The notes beneath the pieces are model-generated. The model had not been told where the DNA came from. It did no database searches and was given only the letters and a program-made list of their open reading frames with translations. DNA of 64,000 nucleotides from Chionoecetes opilio (Eukaryota > Arthropoda > Malacostraca > Decapoda > Majidae): NCBI GenBank assembly GCA_016584305.1, contig JACEEZ010013983.1:183501-247500 (forward strand). The letters are read 5' to 3'. The translations under genes were made by a program, and so were the position numbers. How positions within the stretch are numbered: the stretch's first letter is position 1; every line of letters begins with the position of its first letter. Positions 40,023 through 56,480 of this stretch are shown piece by piece.

Positions 40023-41917
40023 CACTGCAAGTCTAGGGCAACATTTAAAAGAGCATCAACACTTACACAAAGCTTCAAATGTAAGAGTTTTCCCGCAAGG
40101 TAACATAGAACACAGGCATAACAAATATTAACTAGCCATCCACCATGACCAAATTGAAAGGAGGTGGAGAGTAAGAACAACAAACTTATAAATCTTAAGT
40201 AAAATTCCAAAGTTGTAAGCGTTTTGAAGGAATACTAACACAGATCCTATTTTGTGAGACCCTTTTTTATCAGGAAGGAGAGGCAAAACTTATCAAACGG
40301 TGCGTTGTGTTTGTGGCCTCAACACCAGATACAGCAGGGTCTCTCAAGTGGCAGGTTTATCCATATTAAACATAGATTTACACGAAAGAACAACACCTGC
40401 TGGGTTTTGCTTCTCAGACGCTAACTGTACAGTCTTTGTTACTGTACGTTTGTAGCTTCAGGTGATTGCATCTTGTAGAAATATATCGCTGAACATAATT
40501 TTACATATTTTCAGTCTTAGAATGTCTGAAGATATTTCTATGGAGGAGTTAAGATAAAAAGACTATAGTGGATTTGTATTAATTTTCATTGTATACATGA
40601 GGATGAATCAACTTAATGAAACTGAAAAATGACGGAGCATTTCAATTTGGCGTTCTATATTGTAAAGAAAGGGTGCGGAGAATTGTAGTCAATATCTCAA
40701 ATGCCTCGATCACAACTCCCTCACACGTGCGACTATTCATTAATTATTCGTGTTATGTAGGTTATACACAAATGAGACACATGGTCTGGCACACTGGAGA
40801 CAGTCTCTCCTGAATCATATTTCCAGAAGTGGCACCTCATACGCATTAACAGAGTGCCCATTTCGCCTCATTGTACTTGTATTACAGGGGTCTATAGAGC
40901 CCTGTTACTGTACACTGCCTACCCTCCATCACATGATCTCCTCTTTCCTGGTTGGGAAGCTTTAGTTTACGTCCTTGAAGGTTTGTAAAAACTTTAGATA
41001 CTTAAATACTCAACAAAGTTTAGCTCGCAAGTGGAGTTTTATTTTTAGATCTATGGCCCTCTTTTGAAACCCCTTTGGAGTTAGGCGAGGAAGGAAGGTG
41101 TGTGCACTGGTCTACTTTTAGTTTTTCAGATGTGAAAACCAGATTGTCGTGTGGAATGGTAGAGCTGTATGTATTGCTGCATGTCAGGTTAGGTTTGATA
41201 TTTATGTAAGCATCGAATGGGGACTTGAATCTCGGGTTAGAAATTATCTGTGTAGTTATGTAGCATGGATGTATTTTTTTTCTATTTATTATAAATTACG
41301 TTCTTACATTGTAAATACTGAATTATATTGATCAGTGCTTATATTATAATAATGTTATAGAGAGCACTACATTAGGTACTTTAGAATATTGCAAATTGGT
41401 TTGAAAACATAGAACAACAGAAAAATAGAAATTGTTATTATTGACATCAAAGAATGAATATACAGATCTCAAAGTAAATGAATATGTTAGATATCAGGAA
41501 GATGGAAGGATCAGTTTTTTCTCTTGAGAAGGAGTGACCTTTCAGGCGAGGGGCAAAACGAAGGAGGGAAGTACGAGAGTTGGTCAGGTAAAGGTCATTC
41601 AGGGGGCCTTCTGAAATAATAATTTCTTAACCTTTTCCTCCACACACCAAGGATAGCGATCGATGTCAACTAATTTTGTCTCGTATCAGAATAACAGTGG
41701 TATTTCTGCCCTTGAATGTAGTGTTCACTGACCTATATCACGACGCACTCTGTCAGCCCCGCGGCTCCTCTCGCCTGGGTCACGGGCCGCCAAAACAAGG
41801 CCTCTGCTGCACGCGACCATTTATTGCAAGGCTTTCATGACGCCTAGAGTTTTTGTTTTGTGCCATATACGACTTTGAAAAGTAAATCTGAAAAAGGATC
41901 TGGTCCTCTCCTCAATA
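40023..41917. other. Intergenic, no gene seen
   Basis: Unique sequence with only short frames (70 codons or fewer) and no domain. Confidence 0.5.

Positions 41918-41977
<60 letters not shown>
41918..41977. repeat. TG microsatellite
   Basis: Pure TG array. Confidence 0.95.
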
Positions 41978-43135
<1,158 letters not shown>

Positions 43136-43439
43136 CGGAAACTACTCCAAAATATAAAACAAGCAGGAGTGGCTTGAGCGGCTCCAGGCTAGCGCAGGGC
43201 GAAGAACTTTTCAGTATTAACCTAGACGCCTCCTGAGGTGGAAGGCGAGTCAACAGAGTGATAAACATCCTAGCAGTAGCGAGGTGTATTCACGCCGGAG
43301 TTGTGGCCTTCTCGAGTATACAAAAGGCTGTGTTTGCTCAATTACAGTCCTTTTCTTCGCAGCTTTCCCTCCCCTCAACACCAGCCAACAGGGCTTGGCA
43401 AACGCTCTCCCTCTCCTCGCTCCTCCATCTTTTTACTCT

Positions 43440-43620
43440 CGGTTAGGTTAGGCTAGAACTGAAATAACCGTTTTTAGATATATTATTTTAGTTGGGGTTT
43501 TTTAGGTTTATTTTTGGTTATTTTCGGTTAGTTTAAGTTTAGTTTAGTTTCAGGTTATTTGAGGTTTAATTTAGGTTATTGGAGGTTTATTTTAGGTTAT
43601 TTTGGCTTTTTGGAGCTTAT
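43440..43620. repeat. Degenerate GGTTA/TTAGG-like repeat
   Basis: Begins GGTTAGGTTAGG and continues as loosely repeated AGGTTATTTT/AGGTTTATTTT units. It recalls the arthropod telomere unit TTAGG but is far too degenerate to be telomeric DNA. Confidence 0.45.
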
Positions 43621-43814
43621 TTGAGGTATAAGAGATAATAATAAATTGCAGTATTTTTTCCCTTTCCTTTTCTACTTTCTAATTGGTATAAATTTTCTGT
43701 AAGAGTAATCAGTCTCACTTCCTCCGCGAGAAACTTATACACACCCAGATTAATTATAATAATCACTCCAATATTGACGCATACTGTACGTATATACGCA
43801 CATAGATAAATAAG

Positions 43815-43875
43815 AAAGTACATAAGAAAACAAGGAAGCTACAAGAGGCCGCGAGGCCTACAATGTAGGTCATTA
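43815..43875 (-). mobile_element. CR1-like LINE 3' terminus
   Basis: Matches the terminus at 36797-36850 (ACATAAGAAAACAAGGAAGC then TACAAGAGGCCG). Confidence 0.6.
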
Positions 43876-44234
43876 TGCATCATGAATGTATAAATGTACA
43901 GGCCTGCTCACATGCACACATACATAACATGCAACTAACAATAACAAAAAAATTCTTTCCCTGAGCCATAGCGATGAAGGTTAACTATATACAGTCTTCC
44001 TACCTGATAATTTGTGCACGTCCCTTCTCTTTATTTCTTCCTTCTTGTGTCATGGAATCTGTCCGAAATATTTTTCTTTGCTTTGTTTGGTGAAGGCAAA
44101 GTCGCTTGGATTCTGTGGAAGGCTCGGGAAGGGAGCTTGTTACTGGTGGCCCACAGAGCATAAGGCAGCCACGTTTTTAAGCACGTGCAGCGAGGAAGAG
44201 CGAATAAAAGGGAGAAATAAAAGAAGGAAACAAA

Positions 44235-44460
<226 letters not shown>

Positions 44461-44603
44461 CAAAGAAACCGGTCAACAATCCTCTCAACATTTTCAAGAG
44501 CATTATTAGGGTCAGGGTTGTGGTATACCCCGTGTGTCAGGGTGTGTGGCGTGTGGACTCTGGTTGTCACGGCAGGACAGTTGATAGTAGCTCGCTTCGC
44601 CCT

Positions 44604-44725
44604 CATGGCTCATCTTTCTTCTCGTGAACGTTGTAAGTGGACAGGGTGCAAACACAACTACCCTATTAAAAGTTCGTGTATTACATTTGCGTAAGGAAGA
44701 CGTCTACAATTGGTGAATATTACTG
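44604..44725 (+). pseudogene. Possible THAP-like zinc-finger fragment, frameshifted
   Basis: A short frame reads MAHLSSRERCKWTGCKHNYP and then a FA-stop. A neighbouring frame continues with RKEDVYNW. Cys-x4-Cys followed by a TF..K..W pattern is reminiscent of the start of a THAP DNA-binding domain, but it needs a frameshift and lacks the later Cys-x2-His pair. This is a weak call; it may be coincidence. Confidence 0.25.
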
Positions 44726-44924
44726 AAAATTAAAATATAAATGAAATAAGTTGAAGCTCTTGAAAAAGAGAACGAAAAAATTACAGCTTCGTTTTATTTT
44801 TCTATGTGGCATCATTTTCTTTGGTCGTTCCGTGCTCGTCGTATTTTCATGTTTTATTCATTGTTATTAGAATTTACTATTTATTGTTTTTGGGGGGAAT
44901 TTTGTGCAATATTTCTTTCCTTAA

Positions 44925-45085
44925 GAGCCCGTCAGGGTGGCAAGGTTGGTAGAGACGTGAGCTCACAATGTGCAGCGTCCCTGTGCATTCGGTCAGCGGT
45001 TCGAGTCCGCCTAGTTCGTGCTGACGTGGCGGCGCTTTGTATAGTCAATAACCTTGTAGTTGGTACTTGCAAAGTGTCTAGATAG
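44925..45085 (+). mobile_element. tRNA-derived SINE, family E
   Basis: A-box-like GGTTGGTAGAGACGTGAG and B box GCGGTTCGAGTCC, then the body phrase TTTGTATAGTCAATAACCTT shared with 60223-60385. It ends in a TCTTATCT-type tail. Confidence 0.75.
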
Positions 45086-45224
45086 ATGAAAATCTTATCT
45101 CTTTCTTAAGATTTATTCTCCGTACATTCTAATAACAAGAATTGCTCCGTGTGTTTCTCCGCTTTCTATTTGTTGCTAGGATTTTACTGAATTAGTTTTC
45201 TTCCTACCACCTCTGTTCTGTCGC

Positions 45225-45285
45225 ACGCACGTACGCACACGCACACGTACACACACACACACACACACACGCGCGCGCGCACACA

Positions 45286-45351
<66 letters not shown>
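45225..45351. repeat. CA microsatellite
   Basis: CA array with a CG-alternating segment (GCGCGCGC) near 45270. Confidence 0.95.
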
Positions 45352-45354
<3 letters not shown>

Positions 45355-45569
45355 TTTATCTCTATCATTACTATTTAGTTGTTCTGTACTGGAATTAGAC
45401 AGTTATGTTGACGTCCACTTGACTGAAGCTTTGCTTTGACCCCCACGCGTTTCATTGGAAATACTAAGTCACATTGCGATTTTTCGATTTGTAGACCACC
45501 ACCTTTCCTCCATAAACCTCCATTGTAGACTAATGTACCTCCACTTATGGTACATTAAACAATATCAAC

Positions 45570-45811
45570 ACCAACTGCAGCAATGATAACATTAACAGCA
45601 CCACCACCACCATCAAAAACAAAAACACTAGCCTCGTATCATAGCCAGTGCCACCACCAAACCTTAGCACTAAATCCATTATACCTAAACCAGCACCACC
45701 ACAACCCTCACCACAATCATCACCAACAGCAACAACTACATCACCATCACATCCCCATCAATATCATCGCCACCGCCATCTCACGGATAACAGTAGCAAC
45801 AACAACAACAC

Positions 45812-45859
<48 letters not shown>

Positions 45860-45862
45860 AAC
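45570..45862. repeat. ACC/AAC trinucleotide-rich region
   Basis: CAC/CAA-rich cryptic repeat passing into a clean AAC array (45795-45859). Its Thr/Asn-rich and His-rich frames are not supported as genes. Confidence 0.8.
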
Positions 45863-47450
45863 ATATCCAGGGGTCAGGCAGGTGAAACTATGACAGTTCG
45901 AGAAGTTGTCTGGCGGAACTGGGAAACGTCAAGAAATTATTGACATTCTCGAGGGAAAGACAGATAGGTTGAGCGCACTCCAGAGGAAACACGTGACCTT
46001 GATAGGTGACGTGGGTATGGTTGTCAAAGATTATTGTTGTGGGCAAGAGGGCTAAAGTTGATCAAAGGTTATTTCCACACTACATAGTGTAGACGCAAGA
46101 AACATACAAGTCTTATGGCTCATGTGAAGTGACCTGCTTCCAATGCTATCACCAGATAATGAGCAAACTTCACATCAGTACTTAACGAGACAGTCTGGCT
46201 CCTCAAAGTAGCTCCTGTACAACTAGTGTATCCTAATCCATAGATCTGTCTAACTATGCCTTATGCCCTATAGGAGCACACTCACTGTACACAGGGTGGC
46301 TTATTATTATTAATACCCAGACCCTTAGAATTTTTAGCGGGCCTCAAACCCACGACCTTTTTTCCTCATCTCAAAGGACTGGCTAAGAGCAATAAAAGAG
46401 AAGTAACAAAAAGCCCGCTAGTTGCAAGTCTCTATAAAGAAGACAGTAAGAGAATGAAGGAGAGTGGCCCAATTTGATTTGGGGGGTGTTTTGACACTCC
46501 TCCTTGGAAGAAATATAAATCGTAGGAAGATGGAAAAATAGAAACAGGAAGAGTGTTCCAGAGTTTAACAGTGAAAGGGATGCAAGGGTAAATATATTAG
46601 TTAACTCTTACATTAGTAAGATGGACAGAATAAGGATGAGAATGAGTAGAAAGTCTTGTTCAGCGAGGCCGCGAGAGAGGAGCATGCAGTTATAGCAAAT
46701 TCAGAAAAGCAGTGAGCATGAAAATATCGGTAGAAGATAGCAATAGAAACAAGAAAAGCAACTACTTTTACTTATATACCACAGCAACAATTAGTGATTT
46801 TTCTATTTTTCTTATTGTTGTTACTAGTATTTTTTTAAACCATAATTATATGATAGTAGGTAGATCCATAGAAACAAAATTGTAAGTGTTTTTTTTATTT
46901 GAGAAATCTTTACTACTATAAGGAAAAGATAAGCTATCAAACAAACTAATATGAACCTTACTTAGGTAACGTCATATTAATGGGTTGTTGTTGTTGTTGT
47001 TGTTTTTGTCATAAGAAGTCAAACCCCTAACACATTCCTTTTTTTCTTCTTTTTTCCCCGAACCATTACTGTCACAACAATATAGAGCTAAGGAATATGA
47101 GATAAAAGCTGCGTTGAATTAAGCCAAAGAATATATTTCAAGGGAAATTTGTGGATAAATGTAACCAGACTTAAGGCTTAAAAACATATATTTCCGCATA
47201 TTAAGAAACTTGCAAACTGAACTGTAACACCATTGTAGAAATCAATATTTCATTGTGTCAAAATAACAAAGCAACGTAAATATTCCTTAAACTACTGATT
47301 AATTAATCCCTAGCTACCTTAACATCCCTAAAAGTATGACTTGAAAAATCCGTGGCCACATTGATATTCATAAACTTTTTACTAGAAATCCCTAGCTATA
47401 ATAATATCCTTTGAACTCTTAATTAAGAAATCCCTAGCGAGGTAAATCTC
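45863..47450. other. Intergenic, no gene seen
   Basis: Unique AT-rich sequence with a GTT run at 46984-47004. No supported frame. Confidence 0.5.
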
Positions 47451-47573
47451 CCTAGAATTCCTTGATTCTGATTTCCATCACAACACAAGTCACACAAGAG
47501 AGTTTCCTCGCGGGACAAGGCAGCCCGTGGCGTGGTGACCCCTCCGTGCCCGAGGACGGCACGGAGGGGTGCC

Positions 47574-48368
47574 TCAAGGTCCTGGTGTTGAAGCAGCCAC
47601 GGGCACCGAGCGAGGTACACGCTGGCCCCTCGGGAGGCCATAACATGAGTCATGGCTGGATCTCATGACCTGCTGGTGTGCCGCGCCGGCACTGATTGCC
47701 TGGTGGACGGCGGCGGGGGGCAGGGTCAGGGCTCCCTGGGGCAGGCTGTCTTGCCCGTCGTCAATCACTACCTCCGTCAACACGTCAGAGGCCTCACCGT
47801 CGGACTCGTCGCCGTCGTCGGAGTCGGAGTCGTCGCCGGCGAGGCCCTTGACCAGCACCATGAGGAGGAGGCCCTGAAGGCACCACCACCAATAGTGCAG
47901 GTTTGCCGCGTCGAGGAGGTAGGAGAGGCCGAGGGCATCCACCGCCAGCCGCACCTGCAGGTCGAAGAGGACGTGCAGGGCTTGTCGAGCCAGGTCGTCA
48001 CTCCACGTGAAGTGCACTGCGTACCACGCCCCGCACAGGGACTTGGAGTGCTCCGGCAGCAGGCGGCACAGCACGAGGAGGGGCAGGGTGGAGCACAGCA
48101 CGACGCCGCCCCACACCAGCTGCGACAAGAACGCTGCCTCGTCGCGTTGTCCGACGAGGGGCTGGTGGTGGTGGTAACCGTAGACCAGGGTGGCCACGTC
48201 ACCGGCCAGCACCGCCACCACCACCACCACCTTCAGGATACACATCACGATCTTCACTTTGTTATAGCTTGTCATGCTGACTCGCTTATTCTTGCCACTG
48301 ACAGTTCTGCCAAACATGCAAGGTCGCAGCGGGATAACCAGCTTGGAGTTAGTTTTCGGAATCAACAT
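47574..48368 (-). CDS. Unrecognised multi-pass membrane protein (single open frame)
   Basis: A 264-codon frame in GC-rich DNA that stands out from the AT-rich surroundings. I do not recognise the family. A likely start is MTSYNKVKIV at 48275; the more distal Met at 48368 adds 31 residues without clear character. From that inner start the protein has a hydrophobic helix at about residues 6-33 (VMCILKVVVVVAVLAGDVAT). A second lies at about 48-72 (LVWGGVVLCSTLPLLVLCRL), and a third near YWWWCLQGLLLMVLVKGLAG. An acidic, Ser-rich tail (DDSDSDDGDESDGEASD) follows, probably cytoplasmic. Cys are few. The last 35 residues have different character and could be intron read-through, since CAGGTCATG there could be a donor. 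It lies head to head with the coiled-coil frame at 48667. Function unknown. Confidence 0.55.
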   Translation of the reverse strand: MLIPKTNSKLVIPLRPCMFGRTVSGKNKRVSMTSYNKVKIVMCILKVVVVVAVLAGDVATLVYGYHHHQPLVGQRDEAAFLSQLVWGGVVLCSTLPLLVLCRLLPEHSKSLCGAWYAVHFTWSDDLARQALHVLFDLQVRLAVDALGLSYLLDAANLHYWWWCLQGLLLMVLVKGLAGDDSDSDDGDESDGEASDVLTEVVIDDGQDSLPQGALTLPPAAVHQAISAGAAHQQVMRSSHDSCYGLPRGQRVPRSVPVAASTPGP

Positions 48369-48666
48369 TTCCTTATAAGGCTAACTCCAGCCTCATGTGT
48401 GTTCCATCTAATGCTAAACCCCTTGTTCCAAGCTCGTGGCCGTGGGGGGCTTAGGGACGGAAGGCCTGTTGCTGGATGCTGGGACGATGATCCTTATGGT
48501 CACCTCCCAGCTCGGGGTTCTGTCCCTGGACCAATTAATATTTGCTTGTAGTTTCTCTTATTTCAAGGTTTGTTTTCCCTTGCTTCATATGTCTGTCCCT
48601 CTCTGCCTCAAACTATCCCGATTTATCGTGTGTGTGTGTGTGTTGGCCCTCGGATCCCCTGAAGAC

Positions 48667-49212
48667 ATGCGAAGTCTCCGCCGAGACCTGCTGGCGAGGG
48701 GCCGCGAGACGTGGCGACTCGTGAGCTGCCTGGAGGAGCAGGTGCAGAGGGCCGAGAGGGAGCACCACGCCTTGGAGGAGCAGGTGCCGAAGGCCGAGGA
48801 GGAGCACCACGCCTTCAAGGAGCAGGTGCCGAGGGCCGAGGAGGAGCACCACGCCTTCAAGGAGAAGGTGCCGAGGGCCGAGGAGGAGCACCATGCCTTC
48901 AAGGAGAAGGTGCCGAGGGCCGAGGAGGAGCACCACACCTTGGAAGAGCAGGTGCAGAGGGCCAAGGAGCATCACCACGCCGTCAAGGAGCAGGTGCCGA
49001 GGGCCGAGGAGGAGCACCACGCCTTGGAAGAGCAGGTGCCGAGAGCCGAGGAGGAGCACCACGCCTTCAAGGAGCAGGTGCTGAGGGCCGAGGAGGAGCA
49101 CCACGCCTTCAAGGAGCAGGTGCCGATGGCCGAGGAGGACCTAATACGGTTTCGAACACAATCACCAACTACATCCTTTACTGTACACGAAAAGTACATG
49201 GAAATAACATGA
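48667..49212 (+). CDS. Coiled-coil protein with ten 14-residue repeats
   Basis: From the Met at 48667 (MRSLRRDLLARGRETWRLVS) the frame enters a tandem array at 48730-49140. It has nine full 42-bp units and a partial tenth, each encoding 14 residues of the type KEQVPRAEEEHHAF or LEEQVQRAEREHHA. Fourteen is two heptads. The leading L/F and following V/A positions with charged residues between fit a long helical coiled coil, though the Pro in most units would kink it. The tail ends EKYMEIT. All other frames also stay open because 42 is a multiple of three. I prefer this one for its helical entry segment and its Glu/Lys/Leu pattern. It is probably one exon of a larger gene; the upstream TG tract (48628-48642) may be intronic. 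Unit-to-unit near-identity points to recent expansion. Family not recognised. Confidence 0.5.
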   Translation: MRSLRRDLLARGRETWRLVSCLEEQVQRAEREHHALEEQVPKAEEEHHAFKEQVPRAEEEHHAFKEKVPRAEEEHHAFKEKVPRAEEEHHTLEEQVQRAKEHHHAVKEQVPRAEEEHHALEEQVPRAEEEHHAFKEQVLRAEEEHHAFKEQVPMAEEDLIRFRTQSPTTSFTVHEKYMEIT

Positions 49213-50053
49213 AAGACTTCTGCGGTAATAACAGCATGACCTGTTGTACTGCACCTAGGTCTGTAAGGACTTTCTGTGGCAGTCTCATTGTTTGCATTCA
49301 CAACCCTGTCTATCAGCAATATCCTGCCTGTCTGTGATTGAGCTATTTTCAAAGACCTAGAGCATGGTTCTGTTTCAGTGCTATGTTCATATAATTTCGA
49401 AAATTATTCATAAAATTAATAGTTCAAATCATAGGTTCACCTTGACCATATCATAGCCGTAAATGTTCTATGGGAAACATATTTTGAAAAGCAGAAGTTG
49501 AAATGAACGAATATAATTAATTAATAAATATTCATTAGCGTGTAAGACGGAAAATTCATCATCTGAATCTTCTAGTACGCTAGTTTTCGCTTGGGACCTC
49601 TGTAGTTTCTTCATCAATTGAAAGACTTGACTTGTATTACAGCTGCTGAACTGTAGTAAGAGACATGCAAGAAGCCAAATGAGGTAAAGTAGCATGACAG
49701 TTCCCATGACTTATGTTGCCTACATACACAACATCCTGAAGTTACCGCACGGTGTAGGAAAAATGATAGAGGTTTTAGCTCAAGGCTTTTCTATTCCTTC
49801 TAGCCTTGATTCCCTACGCCTCCCCCTCCACACGCGTAAAGGAAGCTTGAATTTTTTAACAAGTGTTGAGAGTAACGGGGCGTAGCCAGTGTGAGGGGGC
49901 GGGCCACTACTCAGGGTGTGTGAAACATTCATGAAGGGAAAATATAACTTATTTACTGCACGTTTTCGTTTAATTCGTGCTACTTTCTGTGGAGAAAAAG
50001 CTGAGATATTTTATTAATTATTTAACACACACACACACGCAAACACATACACA
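49213..50053. other. Intergenic, no gene seen
   Basis: AT-rich unique sequence; short frames only. Confidence 0.5.
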
Positions 50054-50312
50054 CTCTACACCGCCACGATGGTCAAGTGGATAAGAGCGTTGGCGCGCCA
50101 TTCTGTGGTTAGCCGGTTCGAATCCACACTGCTCGCGGGGATTTTTCACTGACAAATTTGGGCGGTTACTGTCCCCCTTGATCAAGGGGATGTGTGTGTG
50201 TGGTGTGTGAGGTCCCAGCATTACCCAAAGATCAGTAATATTGAGCTCCAAGCTCGCTCCGGGAGGGTGAAACTCGCGATCGCGAGTCCGACTCGCATGG
50301 ACAAAACCATTA
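50054..50312 (+). mobile_element. tRNA-derived SINE, family B, plus
   Basis: Best copy of the family. The A box TGGTCAAGTGGATAAGAGCG and B box CCGGTTCGAATCC are 35 bases apart. The conserved body has GTTACTGTCCCCCTTGATCA and CATTACCCAAAGATCAGTA. The 3' end AATAAAACACACAC runs straight into the CA array at 50320. Confidence 0.85.
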
Positions 50313-50318
50313 GTGAAT

Positions 50319-50422
<104 letters not shown>

Positions 50423-50514
50423 ATTGAAAGCCTCCATCGTTAATTCCTTGATCCCCTATACACCACTTCCCTTAAAAGACTCGCTCCACCCTCCTCCCAA
50501 AACTTGTGTACAGG

Positions 50515-50565
50515 CATAGACCACTGTATACCTATACTATAGACTACGGTATACAGTGGTCTATG
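50515..50565. other. Perfect 18-bp hairpin
   Basis: CATAGACCACTGTATACC (50515-50532) is followed after 15 bases by its exact reverse complement (50548-50565). No T run follows, and eukaryotic context makes a terminator unlikely. It may be the end of a small palindromic element. Confidence 0.7.
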
Positions 50566-50629
50566 GTACAGGGAATATCGACCTGGATACTAGGTGCTTC
50601 TTATTCATCACCTTTGCCAACTGTGTTAA

Positions 50630-52460
<1,831 letters not shown>

Positions 52461-52525
52461 TGGGGTTTTTTTACTTCTTTTTTTTTCTTTTCTTTTCTTT
52501 TCATCCCGACCATGGCTCAATTTGC

Positions 52526-53257
52526 TCAGTTCTTTTGCTCCTGGCCGTGTGTTTCTCGCTCTGTCTTCAGCTTCTTGTCCTGTGAGCGGCGCACCACACG
52601 CTTCCTCTTCCTGCCCTGCTGTTGGAAGCACTGCGAGGGCCGCTTCCCTATCAGCTCTTCCCATAAGGAGGTGCCTCTTGCCTCCTTCCGTAGTTCTCAT
52701 CCTTCTTCCTCGCCTCTTCCTTCCTCCTCCACTCCTCCCGCAGCTTCCTCTCTCTCTCCTCCTCCGCCTGTTTCTTCTATCTTTCCTTCTCCTTGCGTTC
52801 TTCACACATTCTCATCCACTCTTCCTCTTCTTTCTCTTTCCTCCTTCTCAGCTCCTCTGTCTGCTTCCTCCAATAATCCTGATTTTCCTCCTCCTTCTTC
52901 CTCGCTCTCTCCAGCTCTTCATCCCACGCGTGCTTCATCCACTCCGCCTGATACCCTCGTCTCTCCTGCATATCCCGCCACCACCGCTGCCGCGCCCGGG
53001 GGTCTTGTGGCTGCCACCCCCGCGCCTTCCAAAGGGTCTCCGCGTCCTGGCAGCCGTTCTCCCTGGCGCGACACACACACTCGTATGCCGCCTGAAGCCG
53101 CTTGAACCTCTCGAACGAGGCCTCGGCATCCTCGGGGTTCTTGTCGGGGTGGAGGCGAAGGGCCATCCTCTTGTAGGCTGTCCTCACCTCGGCGAAGGGC
53201 GCGTTGGAGGCCACGCCCAGAACACCGTACAGGGTAGTCTCTGTTGTTTGTAGTCAT
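52526..53257 (-). pseudogene. J-domain (DnaJ/Hsp40-type) protein copy with three lesions
   Basis: The minus strand encodes a J domain near the N terminus. From the Met at 53257 it reads MTTNNRDY, then a one-base frame break, then LYGVLGVASNAPFAEVRTAY and the invariant HPD in RLHPDKN. Helices III-IV follow (FERFKRLQAAYECV), then a Trp/Arg-rich segment and a long charged helix (EEELRRRKEKEEEEW). Through its HPD tripeptide a J domain stimulates Hsp70 ATPase. At 52777-52779 the helix meets an in-frame TAG, yet the same frame goes on as KKQAEEERERKLREEW. A second frame change lies between 52653 and 52700, after which WEELIGKRPSQCFQQQGRKR leads to a stop at 52526. An A-rich stretch (52467-52503) follows closely. 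It could be a decayed retrocopy, or an intact gene damaged by sequence errors. Confidence 0.7.
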
Positions 53258-53413
53258 GTCTCTATAAAACACCAGTCTTGTGTTGATATACCAAATACCA
53301 CACTTGCCTCCACACCTACCCTCGCAATATGAAGGATGTCAATGTCCATGGTGTAATGAGGGACAGCAACAATAAGGTTCATGTTTAATGGGTATCAGCG
53401 CGTGCAGTCACTC

Positions 53414-55266
<1,853 letters not shown>

Positions 55267-55562
55267 GGCCCGGTGTACACGGTTCTATTCTTCTTAACTC
55301 CAACCTCCACCTTCACTCCAGGCTCACACACACAAGAAGGATGCCGCTGTGTGATGATGTAGTGGCCAATGGAAGTCAGTGTTGTACGCCCTTCCGGCCA
55401 ATGAGACGCCAGGGCTCGACTCCCCGCCGTGATTCTTTCTTCTTCCGCTTCTTCGCTGCCCTCTCACGAAAACTAACGGCGTTTAATGATGATAGGTATT
55501 GTTATTATTGCAATAGTAGGTAATAATAATAATATTAATAAGGGCAATGATAAAGTACTATT
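55267..55562. other. Intergenic, no gene seen
   Basis: Short plus frame only; AT-rich from 55480. Confidence 0.4.
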
Positions 55563-55565
55563 ATA

Positions 55566-55938
<373 letters not shown>

Positions 55939-56165
55939 AGAACATGCAATCATGGTCCATTTTTTTATTTCCTTACCATATATAAGATAAAGCGAATAAG
56001 AACGACAGTTGAAGAGGGATGCGACGTGACTCATCATCACCACCACTGTCATTTCCGAGGCAGGTATCTGTCGCGAAGTGTTTCAGTTGTAGTTTTGGAG
56101 CATGACGACCTGAATGTGAAGGGGTGTAAGGATAATTTTGGTATGTCTTCTACTGTCATTGCGAA

Positions 56166-56168
56166 ATC

Positions 56169-56200
<32 letters not shown>

Positions 56201-56480
56201 CATCATCCATCGCCGTCGTCATCATCACCATCATAAAGAGTCAGTGGGAGTTAAACAAGGCCGAGCAGGTTATCAGTCTCCCCAAGGCCGTCACTCAGCC
56301 CCTAATGAGCCCCTAACGACGCTGTTATCCTCCCAGGCCTCCCTACCCACCCTGCTCTCCTCTCCTTGCCTCACCCCCGCCTTCTCTCCCCCCAACCTGC
56401 TCTCCTCTCCTTGTCCCCCTCCCCTCCCTTCTCTCCCCCAACCTGCTCTCCTCTCCTTGCCTCCCCTCCCTTCTCTCCCC
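56166..56480. repeat. TCA run and pyrimidine-rich repeat
   Basis: TCA trinucleotides at 56166-56236, then repeated CTGCTCTCCTCTCCTTG blocks (56358-56470), four or so loosely spaced copies. No gene. Confidence 0.7.

Noticed and set aside
47652..48551. 299-codon plus-strand frame
   Set aside because: Antisense of the GC-rich membrane-protein frame. It is rich in His/Gln/Val with no coherent helices, whereas the minus strand gives clear membrane segments.
48613..49104. Minus-strand Leu/Gly/Pro-rich repeat frame over the 42-bp array
   Set aside because: Open only because the unit is a multiple of three; it lacks an entry segment and plausible structure.
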